From assembly GCF_030445035.2 (NCBI RefSeq), contig NC_080677.1:4960001-5024000 (forward strand): a DNA stretch of 64,000 nucleotides, given 5' to 3'. Below the pieces are notes generated by a model, which was not told the origin of the DNA, made no database searches, and saw nothing but the letters and a program-made list of their open reading frames with translations. The translations under genes were made by a program, and so were the position numbers. Shown here piece by piece: positions 44,561 to 56,465 of this stretch (position 1 is its first letter; each line of letters begins with the position of its first letter). Source of the DNA: Dasypus novemcinctus. Its lineage: Eukaryota; Chordata; Mammalia; Cingulata; Dasypodidae.

Positions 44561-46595
44561 CTCCTCTGGATTCCTCTCTGCGGTCGAGGTTTAGCGCCGC
44601 TTGCCAACATGCCCAGCGCCACCTCTCAGGGCCCTGCATGCACGGCTGGACCGTGTAGTTGGCCCACAGGAGGCCATTTCTGGCCACGGGAACACGGCCC
44701 GGCTCACTTGCCCTGTCATCTTTCCTTTTGTAAAGGCTCCTGGCGGTGTTTGAGAGGGTGGCTGCTCTGTCCGGGTCCCTTGATTCATTCATTTATTCCA
44801 CTGATGAATTCATTTCCACGGGCATGCTCCCTGCCCATGCCTTAGCTGACCTAGTGCTCACCCTTCTGGGCATGGCAAGGGCAGCCAGGTGCACTGGTTA
44901 CCACCCTCGTCACCCTTTCAGGCAACAGGGAGATGGATGTAAGTCCGTTCCTTTCTGATTAAGAATTAGAATCTATCGGATCCTTTACTTTCAGCTGAAT
45001 GAGCCTCTAGTTTGGGTAAATCAATTGCTGCCTATCAAAAAAAGAACGTGTTTCCTGTCTGGACACCTGATGCTCCATGGGATATATTTCTCCCGAGGAA
45101 GTTCCGGATGATAATGCCACACTGCCTTGGGCCGCCCCACGTTGGACTCTGCAGTACAATTTATACGCTGCATTACGAAATCCCACTGTGGCTTCCGCCG
45201 TCTGAGAGTCAGCACGTAGGCGGTGGGCATTTGGAGTTCGGGGCAGGGGAAGGCACGAAGGCGCGACTTTCCCGCAGGACTGGCTGGGTCAGGAGCGCCG
45301 CACCCGGGACAGCTGCCGTTTGTGCAGCCACCAGGGTGACACGGCACAGGAACTCCCTTCAGAATGTCGTCCGGAATGGGTCCTGTCCAGAAACGGGAGG
45401 CATGCCCGAATGTTTACGGGAGCCTGCAGCGGGCGGGGCGAGCGCCCGGCCTAGGAATTCTGGGCAGTGATGCCGGCAGGAAAGCACTTAGGACGTTTGT
45501 CTGGTGAGCAGCAGTGTTTGAAAACCCCTGTGTTTGGAGCCAGCAAAATGCAATGCCTGACCTGAGGCTGGGTCTTGTAACGGAGGGGGACATGATCAGA
45601 GCAATGGACAAAACTGGAACATGGGTGTAGATTAGATGCCCGTATTTTAGCACTAAGATTTATGAATTTGAATACTGTCCTATGGTTATGTAAGATAATA
45701 TCCCTTTTAGGAAAGACACATGAACTTATATGGGGGTAAACGGTCGTGGTGAATGGAACTTAGCCACAAAAGGCTCAGACATATAGACGTTCTTTTCCAT
45801 CCATCAAAGCTCCGTGGAGTTTCTGACACACATGCATGGGTGGTGATTGGGGCCTTCATGGGTGTTATAAGGCCAAAGCCTGTCGACGGGAAACAAGTTG
45901 GCCAAAGCCTCCTTTTCTCGTCTTTTCCTTAGTCTTTCATTTCCTTTAGACTCCTTTACCTAAAATATTATTCTTTGAGTTCCTTTCTCGCAGAAATCCA
46001 AGATCCTTTCCTGGCACTCTCCTTTGCTTTACATCGGAAGGGTTTTATAGGACGGGACCTCGAGGAAAGCCTGACGCAGTCACAGGAAAGGATTCCCATT
46101 GAGTTCATCTGTGCACCTTGGGAACTGCCTTTGCTAGAAAGAAGAGATAAGCAAGTGCTCCCAAAGGACTTTGGCTCAAAGCAGCCCAGCGGCCTTCAGC
46201 CCAGTGACACTGTTTTGAGTCTGTGAAGTGGGTATTTCCCTGGGTGAACCTCAGAGGCCCAGAGTGGAGGATACAGGGGAGGATGACGAGGGTCTGTCTG
46301 GCTTGGGCTAGGTGCTCATAAAGGCGAGTGTTTGTAGCTGGTTTCATTGTACAACCTCCAGGCCTAGGAAAAGAGCTCTTGTAAGGACCCTGTTTGCACT
46401 GTCCTTTAGCAACCACGGTATTGACAAGTCTCTAGGAATGCAGGGGCTCGGTCCTGCCAATCACTGTGCTAAGGCTGACCCCCTTCCCTCCCCGCGACAT
46501 CCCTCCCTGGCCGGGGATTTCTTACTTGCCCATTTCAAAGGTAAGGTCACCGAGGCTTACGGGCGGTAAGGAGGCGGAGGTAGGGCCTCCCAGTC
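44561..46595. other. GC-rising flank of the CpG island
   Basis: Mostly unique sequence upstream of the promoter. An L1ME-like scrap lies at about 45590-45750 ('tatggttatgtaagataata'). A CpG-richer patch near 45230-45460 could be an outlying regulatory element. Frames of 80-150 codons have no domains. A MIR-like end ('catttcaaaggtaaggtcac') abuts the island at about 46440-46570. Confidence 0.4.
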
Positions 46596-47083
46596 CGCTC
46601 CAACTCTCAGCCACTCCTGCGCCCGGGAGAACTTTGGCTGGAGCAGTGGGCCGCACCCCCGGCGACCCACGGGCTCCCCCTGGCCAGCCAGGCATCCCCT
46701 TTCCGGGCCGGGGGACCTCCAGCTCACGACGGAGCCCCGGCAGCCGTGGCTCCAGGCGTCTGGTCCTCGGGATGCGCCCGGGGCAGGGGATTTGGGCGCG
46801 ACGGTGAACTCCGCTGCGTCCCCAACGCTTCGCGGGCCACCTGCCTCTCGGAAGAGACCCGCGCCGGCTCCGGCCTGGGCACAGCTGCCCTTCCCGCCGC
46901 CCGCCGCCCGCCGACGGGCTCCGCGTGGCCGCCGCCGCGGGAGCCGCGGGCACAGGGGCCGGCCCGCCGCGGTCGCCTCCCGTGCCGCCCCGCGCGCCAC
47001 GCCCCGGGCCTCCTCCGCGGTGGCGGCGGCCGAGCGGTCCCGGCGGCGGCGGGAGGCGGAGCAGGAAAGGCGGCCGGGGGAGG

Positions 47084-47147
47084 AGGCGGGGGCGGGCGGG
47101 GCCGCGCGAGTTTAAAGCCCGCTCCGGGGGCGGGGAGGCGGCGAGCG
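47084..47147 (+). promoter_or_regulatory. Core promoter: GC boxes and TATA-like TTTAAA
   Basis: GGGGGCGGGCGGGG (about 47088-47101) and GGGGGCGGGG (47126-47135) are Sp1/KLF-type GC boxes, with GGGCGG at 47094-47099. TTTAAA lies at 47111-47116 (GCGAGTTTAAAGCCC), the only AT-rich hexamer in the surrounding GC-rich DNA. A TATA-like box there predicts initiation about 25-31 bases downstream, near 47136-47147, on the + strand. This is inference from motif spacing; the start site has not been seen experimentally. Confidence 0.6.
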
Positions 47148-47362
47148 GGCGCGGCAGGGCGGCGAGCGGCGCGGGGCCGGAGGCCGCGGGGCTGGGCGGG
47201 CGGCGGCCGAGCGGGCGGCGGCGGAGCCCCAAAGTTTGCGCGCAGCGCCCCGGCGGCGGCGAGGGCTCGCGGCCCCGCCCGGGGTGACCGTCCCGCGCCC
47301 CGGGCCGGGCGGAGGGTCGCCGGCGGCCACGCGGACGCGGCCCCGGAGCGGCCCGGCGGCAG
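47140..47362 (+). other. Predicted non-coding first exon of an unidentified gene
   Basis: Between the predicted start near 47140 and a CAG|GTAGGG splice donor (exon end 47362, GT at 47363-47364) there is no ATG on the + strand, so the exon would be entirely 5' UTR. The donor matches the mammalian consensus at seven of nine positions. The exon would be about 220 bases and very GC-rich, typical of first exons in CpG islands. I do not recognise the gene. The coding exons would lie beyond the window, or were missed. Alternative start sites across the island are likely. Confidence 0.5.
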
Positions 47363-50300
47363 GTAGGGAGCGGCCGGGTGCGCGCCGCCAAGTTGTGGGG
47401 AGCGCGGCGGGGAAGTTGGGGGCCGCCGCGGGGGAGGCCGCTCGCCCTCATTGTCTGCGCCGGCCGCCCGCGGCCCGAGGCGCCGGGCTCCGGGCGGGGC
47501 GCGGCGGAAGGGCGTCGCCGGCGGGCCGGGGGCTGCGGCGCCGGGAGCCCGGGCGCGGGGCACTGGCCGGCGGCGGAGGCGGGGGGCGCGCGGCCCGGGG
47601 CTCGCCCCGACCCCTGGGCGGAGGTGTTGCGCCCCAGCCGTGCCCTCTTGAACCCGCGGGTCCGACGCGAGCGTGCGGGTGCGGGTGCGCGCCCGGGCGC
47701 TGCCGGAGCCCCCTCGCCTCCGCTCTGCAGCCGGGGCCCGCGCCGCGCCGCCACTCCCGAGTCCCGAGCGCGGCCCTCCGCGGCGGAGCAGCTGCTGGCT
47801 GGGGGGCTCTGCGGGGTCCCCGCCGCGGGGCCGCCCCGGGTGGAGGGCCGGGCGCCTGGGCCGCCGCGGCCGCCCTGGGCAGGCGCTAAGCGCGGGACCG
47901 GCTGCGGGAGGCTAGCTGATGCAACGCTCCGCCCCGGCTGATGGCGGCCCGGCCCGGGCGCCGGGGCGCGGGCGTGGGCGTGCGCGCACCTCGGGGGCGC
48001 TTTACTTTTTTCCATTTTGTTTTTCTGGTCTTGGGATCGCGAGACCCGCCAAGGATTTGTTAGCCGTGGGACGAGACCTCGGCGCGTGCGGGGGAGCCAC
48101 AGGTGACTTTTACGAGGTCCCGTATCTTGAGGATACACCCAGCCACGGTTTTGTCGCCAGCGTGCCACCCGATTCCATTCAAGGGATGCAAAGAAAAGAC
48201 CCAAGCAAGTAGTGCTGGTGAGGGAATCCGCGTTATTACGCAACTTTTCTCGGCGCTGCCTTTGAGAGGGCCGGGCCTGAACACTTTGTCTCCGAAAATG
48301 CTGATTCAGCCGTTGGGAGCCCCTGAGTTTCCGAAAGGCAGCTGCCTTGAACGTCTCCCTCGGTCTTACCAAGATCACGAGGGGGCGCAGGGACTGGGGG
48401 TTACAGTACAAGACCAGTCGGTTCTCACCCCCAGCCCCCCGGGAGGAAAACTAGGTGCAAACTCCGTTTCCATAGCAGCAGAGATCCCGGCCTGTGCGGT
48501 GGTGAGATCTATTTCGGGGAGTGTTTTATTAAGTCAGAGCCGGGAAACCGAGGGTAAGTCCAGGGCCGATTCTAGCTGCTTCGCTTTTTCTGCGAAAAGT
48601 CAAAACTCCAGGATTGCTGCACAAAATAGTGGAGTTCTACCCGGAAGGGTCAGGCAGGCCCATCCCCAGAAGGCAGGGAGGGAATTTGAGGACAGGCGGA
48701 GATCCACAGCCAGCAGGCTGCGCTTGTGTAACTGAGAAGTATGGGGACGGATACTTGTGCAGCATTTCACAGTTTACAAGACACTCCCAGAGCCGGCTGC
48801 CTCTAATCCCCTCCTCAGCCCCGGTGAGCCTCCTTTTACAGGTACGGGAACCCAGTCGCCGGAGGGTGAGCCACAGGCCGCCGCCGTGCGCCAGCAAGGG
48901 ACGGAGCTGTCACCAGAGCCTAAGCCTTGGCTGCTTTTTCGTCCCGTGGGTTTCTTGATTTTACAGGAGTCTCTCGCTCTGGGGAGAGATGGCAGGGAGG
49001 AGGGAGCCTGGACAGTCGGGCACAGGGAGAACCCCAAGGACCGAGGCCACCAAGCACCTGTGGCCTCCAGCTGTTGCTGCTCTGTGGTCCTGCTACTCTT
49101 CGCTGCTTTCTTTTCTTTTTAGTCTGCTCACGCATTCCTCTTCCAGACACCTTTATTTTCGGAAGAAACGTTGATGTGCAGGGGTTCAATTTGGTAGTTA
49201 CGTTTATTGGAATTAAAACAGAAAATTTGTGAACCTTTCAAATCATCTGTTATTTGAAACCGGCGCTATGTTCTGCGTCGGGGCAACACTTTTTGTTTTG
49301 TGGCCAGAATCCGGGCTGGGCAGTTTCATGTCGGTTACTTGTGGGGATGTAACCGATAGTGGCCTGGGGATTGGAACCCAGGGCAGCCCTGGCCCGGTCA
49401 TGCTGGGAGCCACGGGAAAAAAGAGCAAAGCCAGAACCGAAGGGCAGGCTCAGAACTTGGGATTTCGATGATCTGCCATTGGAGACTTTACAACCTATAG
49501 AGACCATACTCTTGCTAGAACAAAGCATCTTTTATGCCTTCAGCTTCACGTCAGAGCTGTAAAAAGTCTTGGTCTGTGTATCTGATAAAACCTAGCGCTG
49601 TAAAGGTGGCTTGATGTAAGGAACCGATTTCCTTGGAATTCTGTCCAGCTCTTAGCTGCAGTGGAAGAGAAAAGCTACACAATAGTAGAATGTGTTTTCT
49701 CGTGTATTAAGGTTAGGTTGCCCGACGGTCAAACCTCCAAAAACTTACTGCAGGGAATTTCGGTCCTTGTTTTCTGCCTGGTGGGAAGGAAAGTTGTTCC
49801 TTTGCAGGCTCGCTGGTAATCTCGGTTTCACTTTCTCAGTCTGCTAAACCCACCGGCGATTGCCTGGGCTTGTGGAGAAAATACCTGCCTGTCTTCCCTG
49901 TAACGAGTCATTCATATGTTCAAAATTTTATTCTTTGCTTTACTGTTCAAGTATGGGGGTTTATGAAAGAAATGGAGGCAGTCAAGTTTGAGCTGATGTT
50001 TAGCTTCTTGGGATGTGAGGCTTGGTCCACCAGCGCTTTGGGGCTTACGGGGCAGCCTTCTCCAGGCAGTGCATGCCAATGGGTTTTAGTGGATCGGACC
50101 CATTCGGGCATTGGCCGGTACTTAATTTGTCAGTATTTTAGCTGTGTACTTCTGGAGAGCTGTGACAGTTCCCCTCATCCTCCCTCCTCCCTGAGCCACC
50201 TTAGCCTCTGACTGCCCTTCCTGGCTTTTGAGTAGGGCTTCTGGATCCATCTCAGAGGAATGGGCTTTTCTGCAGGTTTGTCTTCTGTTAAAGGTAGGGA

Positions 50301-52830
50301 GATGAAAGCAGACAAAGCTTAAAACCCCCCGCTGGGGAAGGGCTGATGGCTCTGAAATACCGGAATGGCTGGCTCAAAAGCAGTGTGGTGGTTCTTTGAG
50401 ATGGTGACAGAAAAAGCCTTTTCCCAGGGTTATCTGAAATCATCTCGGAGGGGGAAACGAGTGGTTCTGACTTTGCGGCTTTGGGGAGCCACCAGCACAT
50501 AAGGTGATTCCGCTTTCCCCTGGGCTGTGGTCGGGGTCAGTTTGAGATTAAGAATGCTTTGCTTGTGTAAGTGCCTTTTTGCCCATTTGTGAAAAAGGGA
50601 GGGGTGTCAGATGGAAGTAACTTCTCTGCCCTGTAATCCTCAATTTAGGATTTCTACCTAGAATACAGGGGATGAAATTGGCTCAATAACAGTGGATGTC
50701 CGATATTTTAACCACTGGGAAAAGTAGAATATTACTTACAGTTTTCAAAAATCTGATTTGCATATGGACTTTTTGGAGACTTTTCCTTAACCATTCAGAT
50801 CCTTAATTTAAGGCTCTTGCTCTCTGGGCTGAATCCAGCAACCAAGTGAACTTTTTGATTGCCAGCATCTTTGCCAGGATCAGTGCAGTGGGTGGATTCA
50901 CACTCGCACATGGCAGAACTTTCACTTCTGTGTGACCCAGGCAGTGGCTAGCGCTGAAGAGTCCCCTGAGCCACCTGTCTCGGCTGGACTCCTTCGTGCT
51001 TTCTATTCGTTTGCAAGGGCTGTTAGCGAGGGGACTCCTCTTTCCTATTTTTATCTCGCGGCGCTCTGCACAGGCCAGTTGTCCAGAAACGTGTTGACTT
51101 GACCTTCTCGTGCTTTGAGCACCACTTACTGTTGGTAAGACTCGTCCTCTTGCCGACATCGAGCATGGCACTGTGAAGCCCCTCGAGGGGAGGGGAGGTG
51201 TAGGAAGGTAGACTCCACTTGGCCACAAGACAGATGAGCCGGAGGGGGGCGAAGAGCAAGCCCCAATCGCCGGGCTGGGGCCAGGAGCGAGAGATGCCGA
51301 AGCCCCCGAGACGCACGCGCTCAGGCCGTGGCGTCAGGGGTGCGGTGAGTCCGGTGTGCCGTTTGTCGTCAGGACCCTGAGGTTGCTGTGGCCGCGGTGG
51401 AAGTGAGCGTGGACGCTGGCCTTGGACAGGCCACCTGCACCCCTGGGGTGCGACTCCAGGGACTGTCCGTGAATCCCGCCTGGAGCCATGACCGCGGGCA
51501 GGTCTGCGTCTTCCTGAAGTCCTTGCGGGCTTTCGAGCAGGGCTGTGGACCCCGGAGCAGCAGGTGCGCCCTCAGGAGCGTCTATGCGCGGTCATTGCCC
51601 TTGGAAGCAGGGCTCGGGCCCGGGAGGGGAGCTGCGTCGGGGGCCTCGCTGTCTGCCTCTCTGCGAGCCCTCAGAGCGTGTCACTCTGTGAGCGCTGGGG
51701 TTTCGGGGGTTCTGGAAAGGGGGAGCACGAGGGCTGCCGAGGACCCTGTCCACCTCCCCCATCTGTGATAGGTGGGTCAACAGTGAGAAGCCCCAGGGCA
51801 GCCACCACCAGGGTGGCCCTGGAGACACCTCTAGGGGTGGGGACCGCTTGCTCTTCCTCGGCCTCTCCGAGGCCTCAGGCCTTTGGTTTGACCTCTTGCT
51901 TTTTCTTTTCTTAACTGTCCTCCCGGGAGTGGCTAGGCAACGGCTTCCAGCCTTTTCTAAGCACACAAGCCCCTTTAACGTCAAAACTTTTATGCTACCC
52001 CGTAGCTAACTGTCATCATAACTTCAGGATCCCTGCTCCAAGAAGTTCATAGTGACCCAAAAGCTTCCACGACTCGGGTCCTGTTTAAATGCAGAACCCA
52101 GCTCCACCGCAGCCTCGCGCGGCCAGGGTGCTGGCTTTGGCATAAGGGTGGTACCTCGCGTGCACCCCGGGACCCCTGCCTGAGAACGCCCCTCTGGAGA
52201 GAACGTCCACGTGGGGTGGGGTGAAATGGGGCGGTGCCTCGTGCCTGCCGACTGCCCTGTGTGGGCTCTTCTCCCACGAGGCCCCCAGGCGCCTTCCGTA
52301 GACCCTCCGGGCTGCCTTTTCGGGGGCCGCGGCAGGTCTCTTCTGAAGTCACCGTGTGGATCGGGCCAAGACCCCTCTGCCTTGCTTTTAGAGAAATGCA
52401 AACACCTGTTGGAGTAACAGAAAGGTTCTAAAATTGGTTGTGTGGATGGAAGCTCCATTCTGGTGATCCTAAAAGCCGTTGCCTGGGCACACTGGATGGG
52501 TTGTGTGGTATGTGAATAGATCTCAATAAAACCGCTTAAAAGATTTAGAGCTTCCAGTGCCTTGGTGTACATCCGCCTGGTGGTGGAGCTTTGGCCGAGC
52601 TCAGGGCAGAAGGGCTTCCTGCTTCCTCTGGGAGCAGCCCTCAACCTCAGGCCTGCCTGGCTCTTCTGCTGACCCCAGAGCCTACAGCGGTCCAGGGGTA
52701 AGCACAGGTCACCTCTGTCAGGCGCCTCCCTCCCCTGGCAGGGCCCGTCCCCACCATGCGGGCGTCCTGCTCTGTCTCTCCAAGAAGTCACCTGGCTTCC
52801 TATTTCCCTCCTCCCCTAGGAAGTCTCTTT
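47363..52830 (+). other. Putative first-intron sequence, GC-rich and repeat-poor
   Basis: About 5.5 kb downstream of the predicted donor with almost no recognisable transposons, apart from a MIR-like scrap at about 48750-48900 ('cttttacaggtacgggaacc'). The long antisense frame at 52024-52791 (255 codons) opens with GTG and has no domain. Several CpG-richer patches (for example 51240-51380) could be enhancers. No exon with convincing acceptor, frame and donor was found. Confidence 0.4.
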
Positions 52831-53450
52831 TTAAAACTGGTTTTATATTTTAATCAAAGTTATCTGTGCATGTAATTTAGAGTCATATAATTAATTCTTG
52901 AAGGAGTGGTACAAAAACAGGAGTACTCGTTCTTTTTCTCTCTTCAATATCTCCCTTCCCAGAAGGAGCTAGACATTTTAACAGATTTTCTTCCATACTT
53001 ACCTTCATATTTCTAAAGTGATTATATTGTAACTTTGGCAACTACCCACCTCCTCCTCTACCTTCTCAGGCCCCAGTATTACATATGATTCTTTGACTTC
53101 TCTCCATGGAAGGGGAGGCCTTAGGCATTTTGCACCTCCTCCATTCTATGTTTGCACTCCCTGTCTCCCACCTTTCACTTCTTGGCGCTCTGGCTAGAAC
53201 AGTATGTCATGTCTGCTCTCTTGGGACAGGTTAAGCTTTTCATAGCTGAGCCATGTAGTGTGCTGTGACAACTTTTTGCTATCTCATATAACATTTGGTT
53301 TTCTGTTGGACTTGTTTTTGCACGTGCTTAGTTTTCTATGTTCGTATCAGCTATCTTCCACTGCTCCCACCCCATCCCCCAATCTCCTTTCAAACACAGT
53401 AAGTATTCTGGAAAGCTATGCTATGCTCCAGCCTGACTACTAGGTAGGCT
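52831..53450. other. AT-rich interval inside the putative intron
   Basis: Sudden drop in GC. It probably contains old LINE sequence that I cannot assign. No gene. Confidence 0.4.
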
Positions 53451-53454
53451 GCGG

Positions 53455-53878
53455 CAGTTCTCATCTTGGAATCTTCCTTCCCTGTCATCCTGGGGAAAGC
53501 TGTGCTATTTCCAGGGTCATGGGACGTTTTCTTTCCTGGCTTATCCCAAAATTTAATGGAGGCCATTTGACAGTAGCTCTCAGAGAGGAGGAGCATGGGA
53601 TATAAATTTTGCGAGACCTCGTATGTCTGAAAATGTTCTTTCTGCCCATGTGCAAGTATAGAGTTCTGAGTTGGAGATAATTTTCCCTCAAGATTGTGAA
53701 GGCTGCCATGGTTTTTAGACAAAATGGGGCTGAGCAAGAGGTGAAGCTGGTTCTTGAATCTTTGTTTGAAACTTCCATGCTTTGCATTTTCAGTTCATTT
53801 ATTTGAATCTCTGGAAGCTTGTATGAAGTTCTCCTTGTCTCCGTGCCTTGGTGTGGTCTGCATTGATCTGATGGGCTA
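53455..53878 (-). repeat. Old LINE-like remnant, antisense
   Basis: 'gagttggagataattttccc', 'tcaagattgtgaaggctgcc' and 'gtgccttggtgtggtctgca' resemble a common antisense LINE segment ('...ggagataatttttcctcagaattttgaaggc...'). The exact family is uncertain. It ends where the younger L1 begins. Confidence 0.45.
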
Positions 53879-53889
53879 TATATATTTTT

Positions 53890-54565
53890 AATTAATTTAT
53901 TGAACTATGTCATTCACACATAAACATACATAAACAATAAGTGTATAATAATAGTTGTGGACTTACAAACATAAGTAACCTCACACAGGACTCTCGTAAC
54001 TCACCCTACCAACAATAACTTGCATTGTTGTTAAACCTTTGTAACTAATGATTAAAGAGCATTGTCAATATTACTACTAATCGAAGTATTTTCCCCCACC
54101 AACCCTATTATTATTACCTTTATATCATTTATATATGAACATATATAAACAATTAAGTGTTTAGTAAAAGTTGTGAACTTGCAAAGCAAACATATATAAC
54201 ATTATTCAGGGGTCCCATACATCCCTCCACCAACACCTTGCATTGTCGTGAGGCATTTGTTACAAATTATGAAAGAATATTGTCAAAATCTTACTACTAA
54301 TCATAGTCTGTATCTTACATTTGGTGTGTTTTTCCCCATTCTACCCTTTCATTATTTTTTAAATATATTTTTTATGACAGAAGTTGTAAACTTATAAAAC
54401 AGTCGTGCACATATGCAGAATTTCCAAACAATACCCCTCCATCAACATACCACACTGTGGTAGAACATTTGCTACAGATAAAATATCATCTGATTGTTAC
54501 CATGTCCATAGTGTATATTTGGCTCACATTTTCTATATTGCGACATTATCAACACAGTATACCTT
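53890..54565 (-). repeat. Tandem ~220-bp units in the L1 3' UTR
   Basis: Three successive blocks (about 53890-54105, 54120-54345 and 54360-54565) repeat the same phrases. These are an 'acataaacaata'-type start, 'agttgtgaacttgcaaa'-type middle, 'ccaccaacaccttgcattg' and a 'ttgttacaaattatgaaag' end with 'ttactactaatc'. The same unit occurs once more in the separate L1 3' UTR at 57140-57345. Confidence 0.7.
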
Positions 54566-54984
54566 TCACATAGATGAAAGAATATTATATTATTACTGCT
54601 AACCACAGTCCATAGGTCACTCCAGCTGTATTTTTCCCATGCTTCTCCACATTCCCACCACCCTGCAGTAGTGATGTACATTTGCTCTAGCACACAAAGG
54701 GCTCTCTTGCATTTGCACTATCAACCACAGTTCTCATCCATCCCTTGGTTAACTGTGCTATTCAGTTCCTAAATTATTCTCTAGCATTCTGTCAGTTGAC
54801 TTTTACATCCCTAGACTACCATTTTCAGCCACATCCCCATTTATAAATTAGCCATTACTCACTATGTGTTACTATCTACTCTATACATTTCCACACTCTT
54901 ACAATAAAACTAGTTAAAACTTCTGCATAAGTTAAACATCAGTCCATCTCGGTCCTCCTCTTATCTCCTTTAAGAATCCACTAC

Positions 54985-55455
54985 CTTCCACCAAGTCTTG
55001 AAGATATTTTCCTACAATTTCTTCTAGAAGTTTTATGGTTCTTTTATTTTTGTGTTAATTTTTGGTAAGATGTGAGATAGGAGTCTTCTTTCCTTCTTTC
55101 AGTTATGGATATCCAATTCTTTCAGTACCATTTGTTGAATGGACTGTTTTGCCCAAGCTGTGTGGGTTTGACAGGCTAGTGAAAAATCACTTGACCATAC
55201 GTGTGAGGGTCTGTTTCTGAACTATCAATTTGGTTCCATTGGTCTATGTATCTGTCTCTCTGGATTGTATTGAATCTGTATATCAGTTTGAGTAGACTTG
55301 ACATCTTAATGCTATTTAGTCTTCCAATCCATGAGCGTGGAATGTTTTTCTAGTTATTCAGGCCTTTTTTGATTTCTTTCAACATTGAGTTGCTGTTTTC
55401 TGAATACAAGTGCTTTAAATCGTTGGTTAAGTTTATTCCTGACTGTCTGAGTTTT
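54985..55455 (-). pseudogene. L1 ORF2 3'-terminal remnant
   Basis: On the + strand 'gatatccaattctttcagta', 'ccatttgttgaatggactgt', 'ttccattggtctatgtatct' and 'cttccaatccatgagcgtgg' are the familiar reverse complement of L1 ORF2 downstream of the reverse-transcriptase core. A gap between about 55255 and 55270 shows a second, smaller deletion. No open frame of useful length remains. Confidence 0.75.
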
Positions 55456-55522
55456 ATCTGTCATTTTATATTCACCACTCTTTTGACACTTTTAATTACT
55501 TTTACTGATAGAATCTTTACTT

Positions 55523-56465
55523 TTATACTCTTTTCCAGGCCTTTCTCTCCTGTCTTTTCTTTTCAGGCTCTAGGCCACCCTTTAGTATTTCCTGAAAATC
55601 TGGTCTCTTGCTTAGAAATTCTCTCAGTTTCTGTTTATCTCTGAATATTCTAATCACTGGATATAAGATTCTTGGCTGGAAGTTTTTCTCTTGTAGTATC
55701 TTAAATCTATCATACCACTGTCTTCTTGCCTCCATGGTTTCTGGTGAGAAGTCAGCATTTACTCTTATTGGATATCCCTTATATGTTATGTGTTACTTTT
55801 CTCTTGTTGTTCTCAGAATTCTCTCTTTGTTTTTGGCATTTGATGTTCTGATGAGTATGTGTTTTGGAGTTCGTCTATTTGGACTTTGTCGGGTGGGAGT
55901 GCATTGTGCTTCTTGGACATGGATATCTGTGTCCTTCAATAGGGTTGGGAAATTTTCTACCATTATTTCTTCAAATAATGGTATCTGCCCCTTTTCTCTT
56001 CTCTTCTGAAACACCCATGACACATATGTTTGCACGCCTTTTGCTGTCATTTAGTTCCCTGAAACCTTGTTCAATTTTTTCCATTCTTCATCTGTTCTTT
56101 TGTATGTTCACTTTCAGAGGCCTTTTCTTCATGCTCCCCAATCCTTTCTCTGCCTCCTGAAATCTACTATTATATGATTCTAATGTTTTTTTAGAAATTT
56201 CATTGATTGCACCTTTCATTTCTATAAGATCTGCTATTTTTCTATGTAAGCTTTCAAATTCTTCTTTGTGCTCATCCATTGTCTTCTTAATATCCTTAAT
56301 CTCTTTAGCCATCTCGTTGAATTTATTAAGGACATTTGTTTGAACATCTATAATTAGTTGTCTCAATTCCTTTATGTAATCTGGAGGGTTAACCTGTTCC
56401 TTTAACTGGGCCATTTCTTCCTGTTTCTTGGTGTGGATTGTAATTTTTTGTTGGTGTCTTGGCAC
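55523..56465 (-). pseudogene. L1 ORF1 (RNA-binding protein) pseudogene
   Basis: Three open pieces on the minus strand (56465-56088, 56050-55793, 55735-55523) cover most of ORF1p. The first has a heptad-like, charged coiled coil (IKDIKKTMDEHKEEFESLHR and onward). The second has the RNA-recognition-type segment with PKHILIRTSNAKNKERIL. The third has the C-terminal domain with FKILQEKNFQPRILYP. A frameshift near 56050-56088 and a stop at about 55793 break the gene. In an active L1 this protein coats the L1 RNA as a trimer. Confidence 0.85.

Larger units (their letters stand above)
46600..48080. promoter_or_regulatory. CpG island (about 1.5 kb)
   Basis: This is by far the most GC-rich stretch of the window. 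It is dense in CG dinucleotides, with long runs of GCC/CGG units between about 46740 and 47990, and free of recognised transposons. Such islands normally mark promoters of widely expressed or developmental genes. All long frames here (for example 629 codons antisense at 46522-48411) are by-products of the scarcity of stop codons in GC-rich DNA; that frame starts with TTG. Edges are judged by eye. Confidence 0.92.

Noticed and set aside
47236..47889. Long + strand frames starting inside the predicted first exon
   Set aside because: They initiate at TTG or GTG, with no ATG in the predicted exon, and read through the splice donor at 47362.
46522..48411. 629-codon open frame on the minus strand across the CpG island
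   Set aside because: It begins with TTG, is made of Pro/Arg/Ala/Gly-rich low-complexity sequence, and competes with equally open frames on both strands. Stops are simply rare in this GC-rich island.
52024..52791. 255-codon antisense frame
   Set aside because: It opens with GTG, has no recognisable domain and no splice signals, and lies in GC-rich intronic sequence.
55369..56160. Hydrophobic + strand frames of 91-133 codons that look like membrane proteins
   Set aside because: They are the antisense reading of L1 ORF1 and ORF2; the minus strand carries the recognisable protein.
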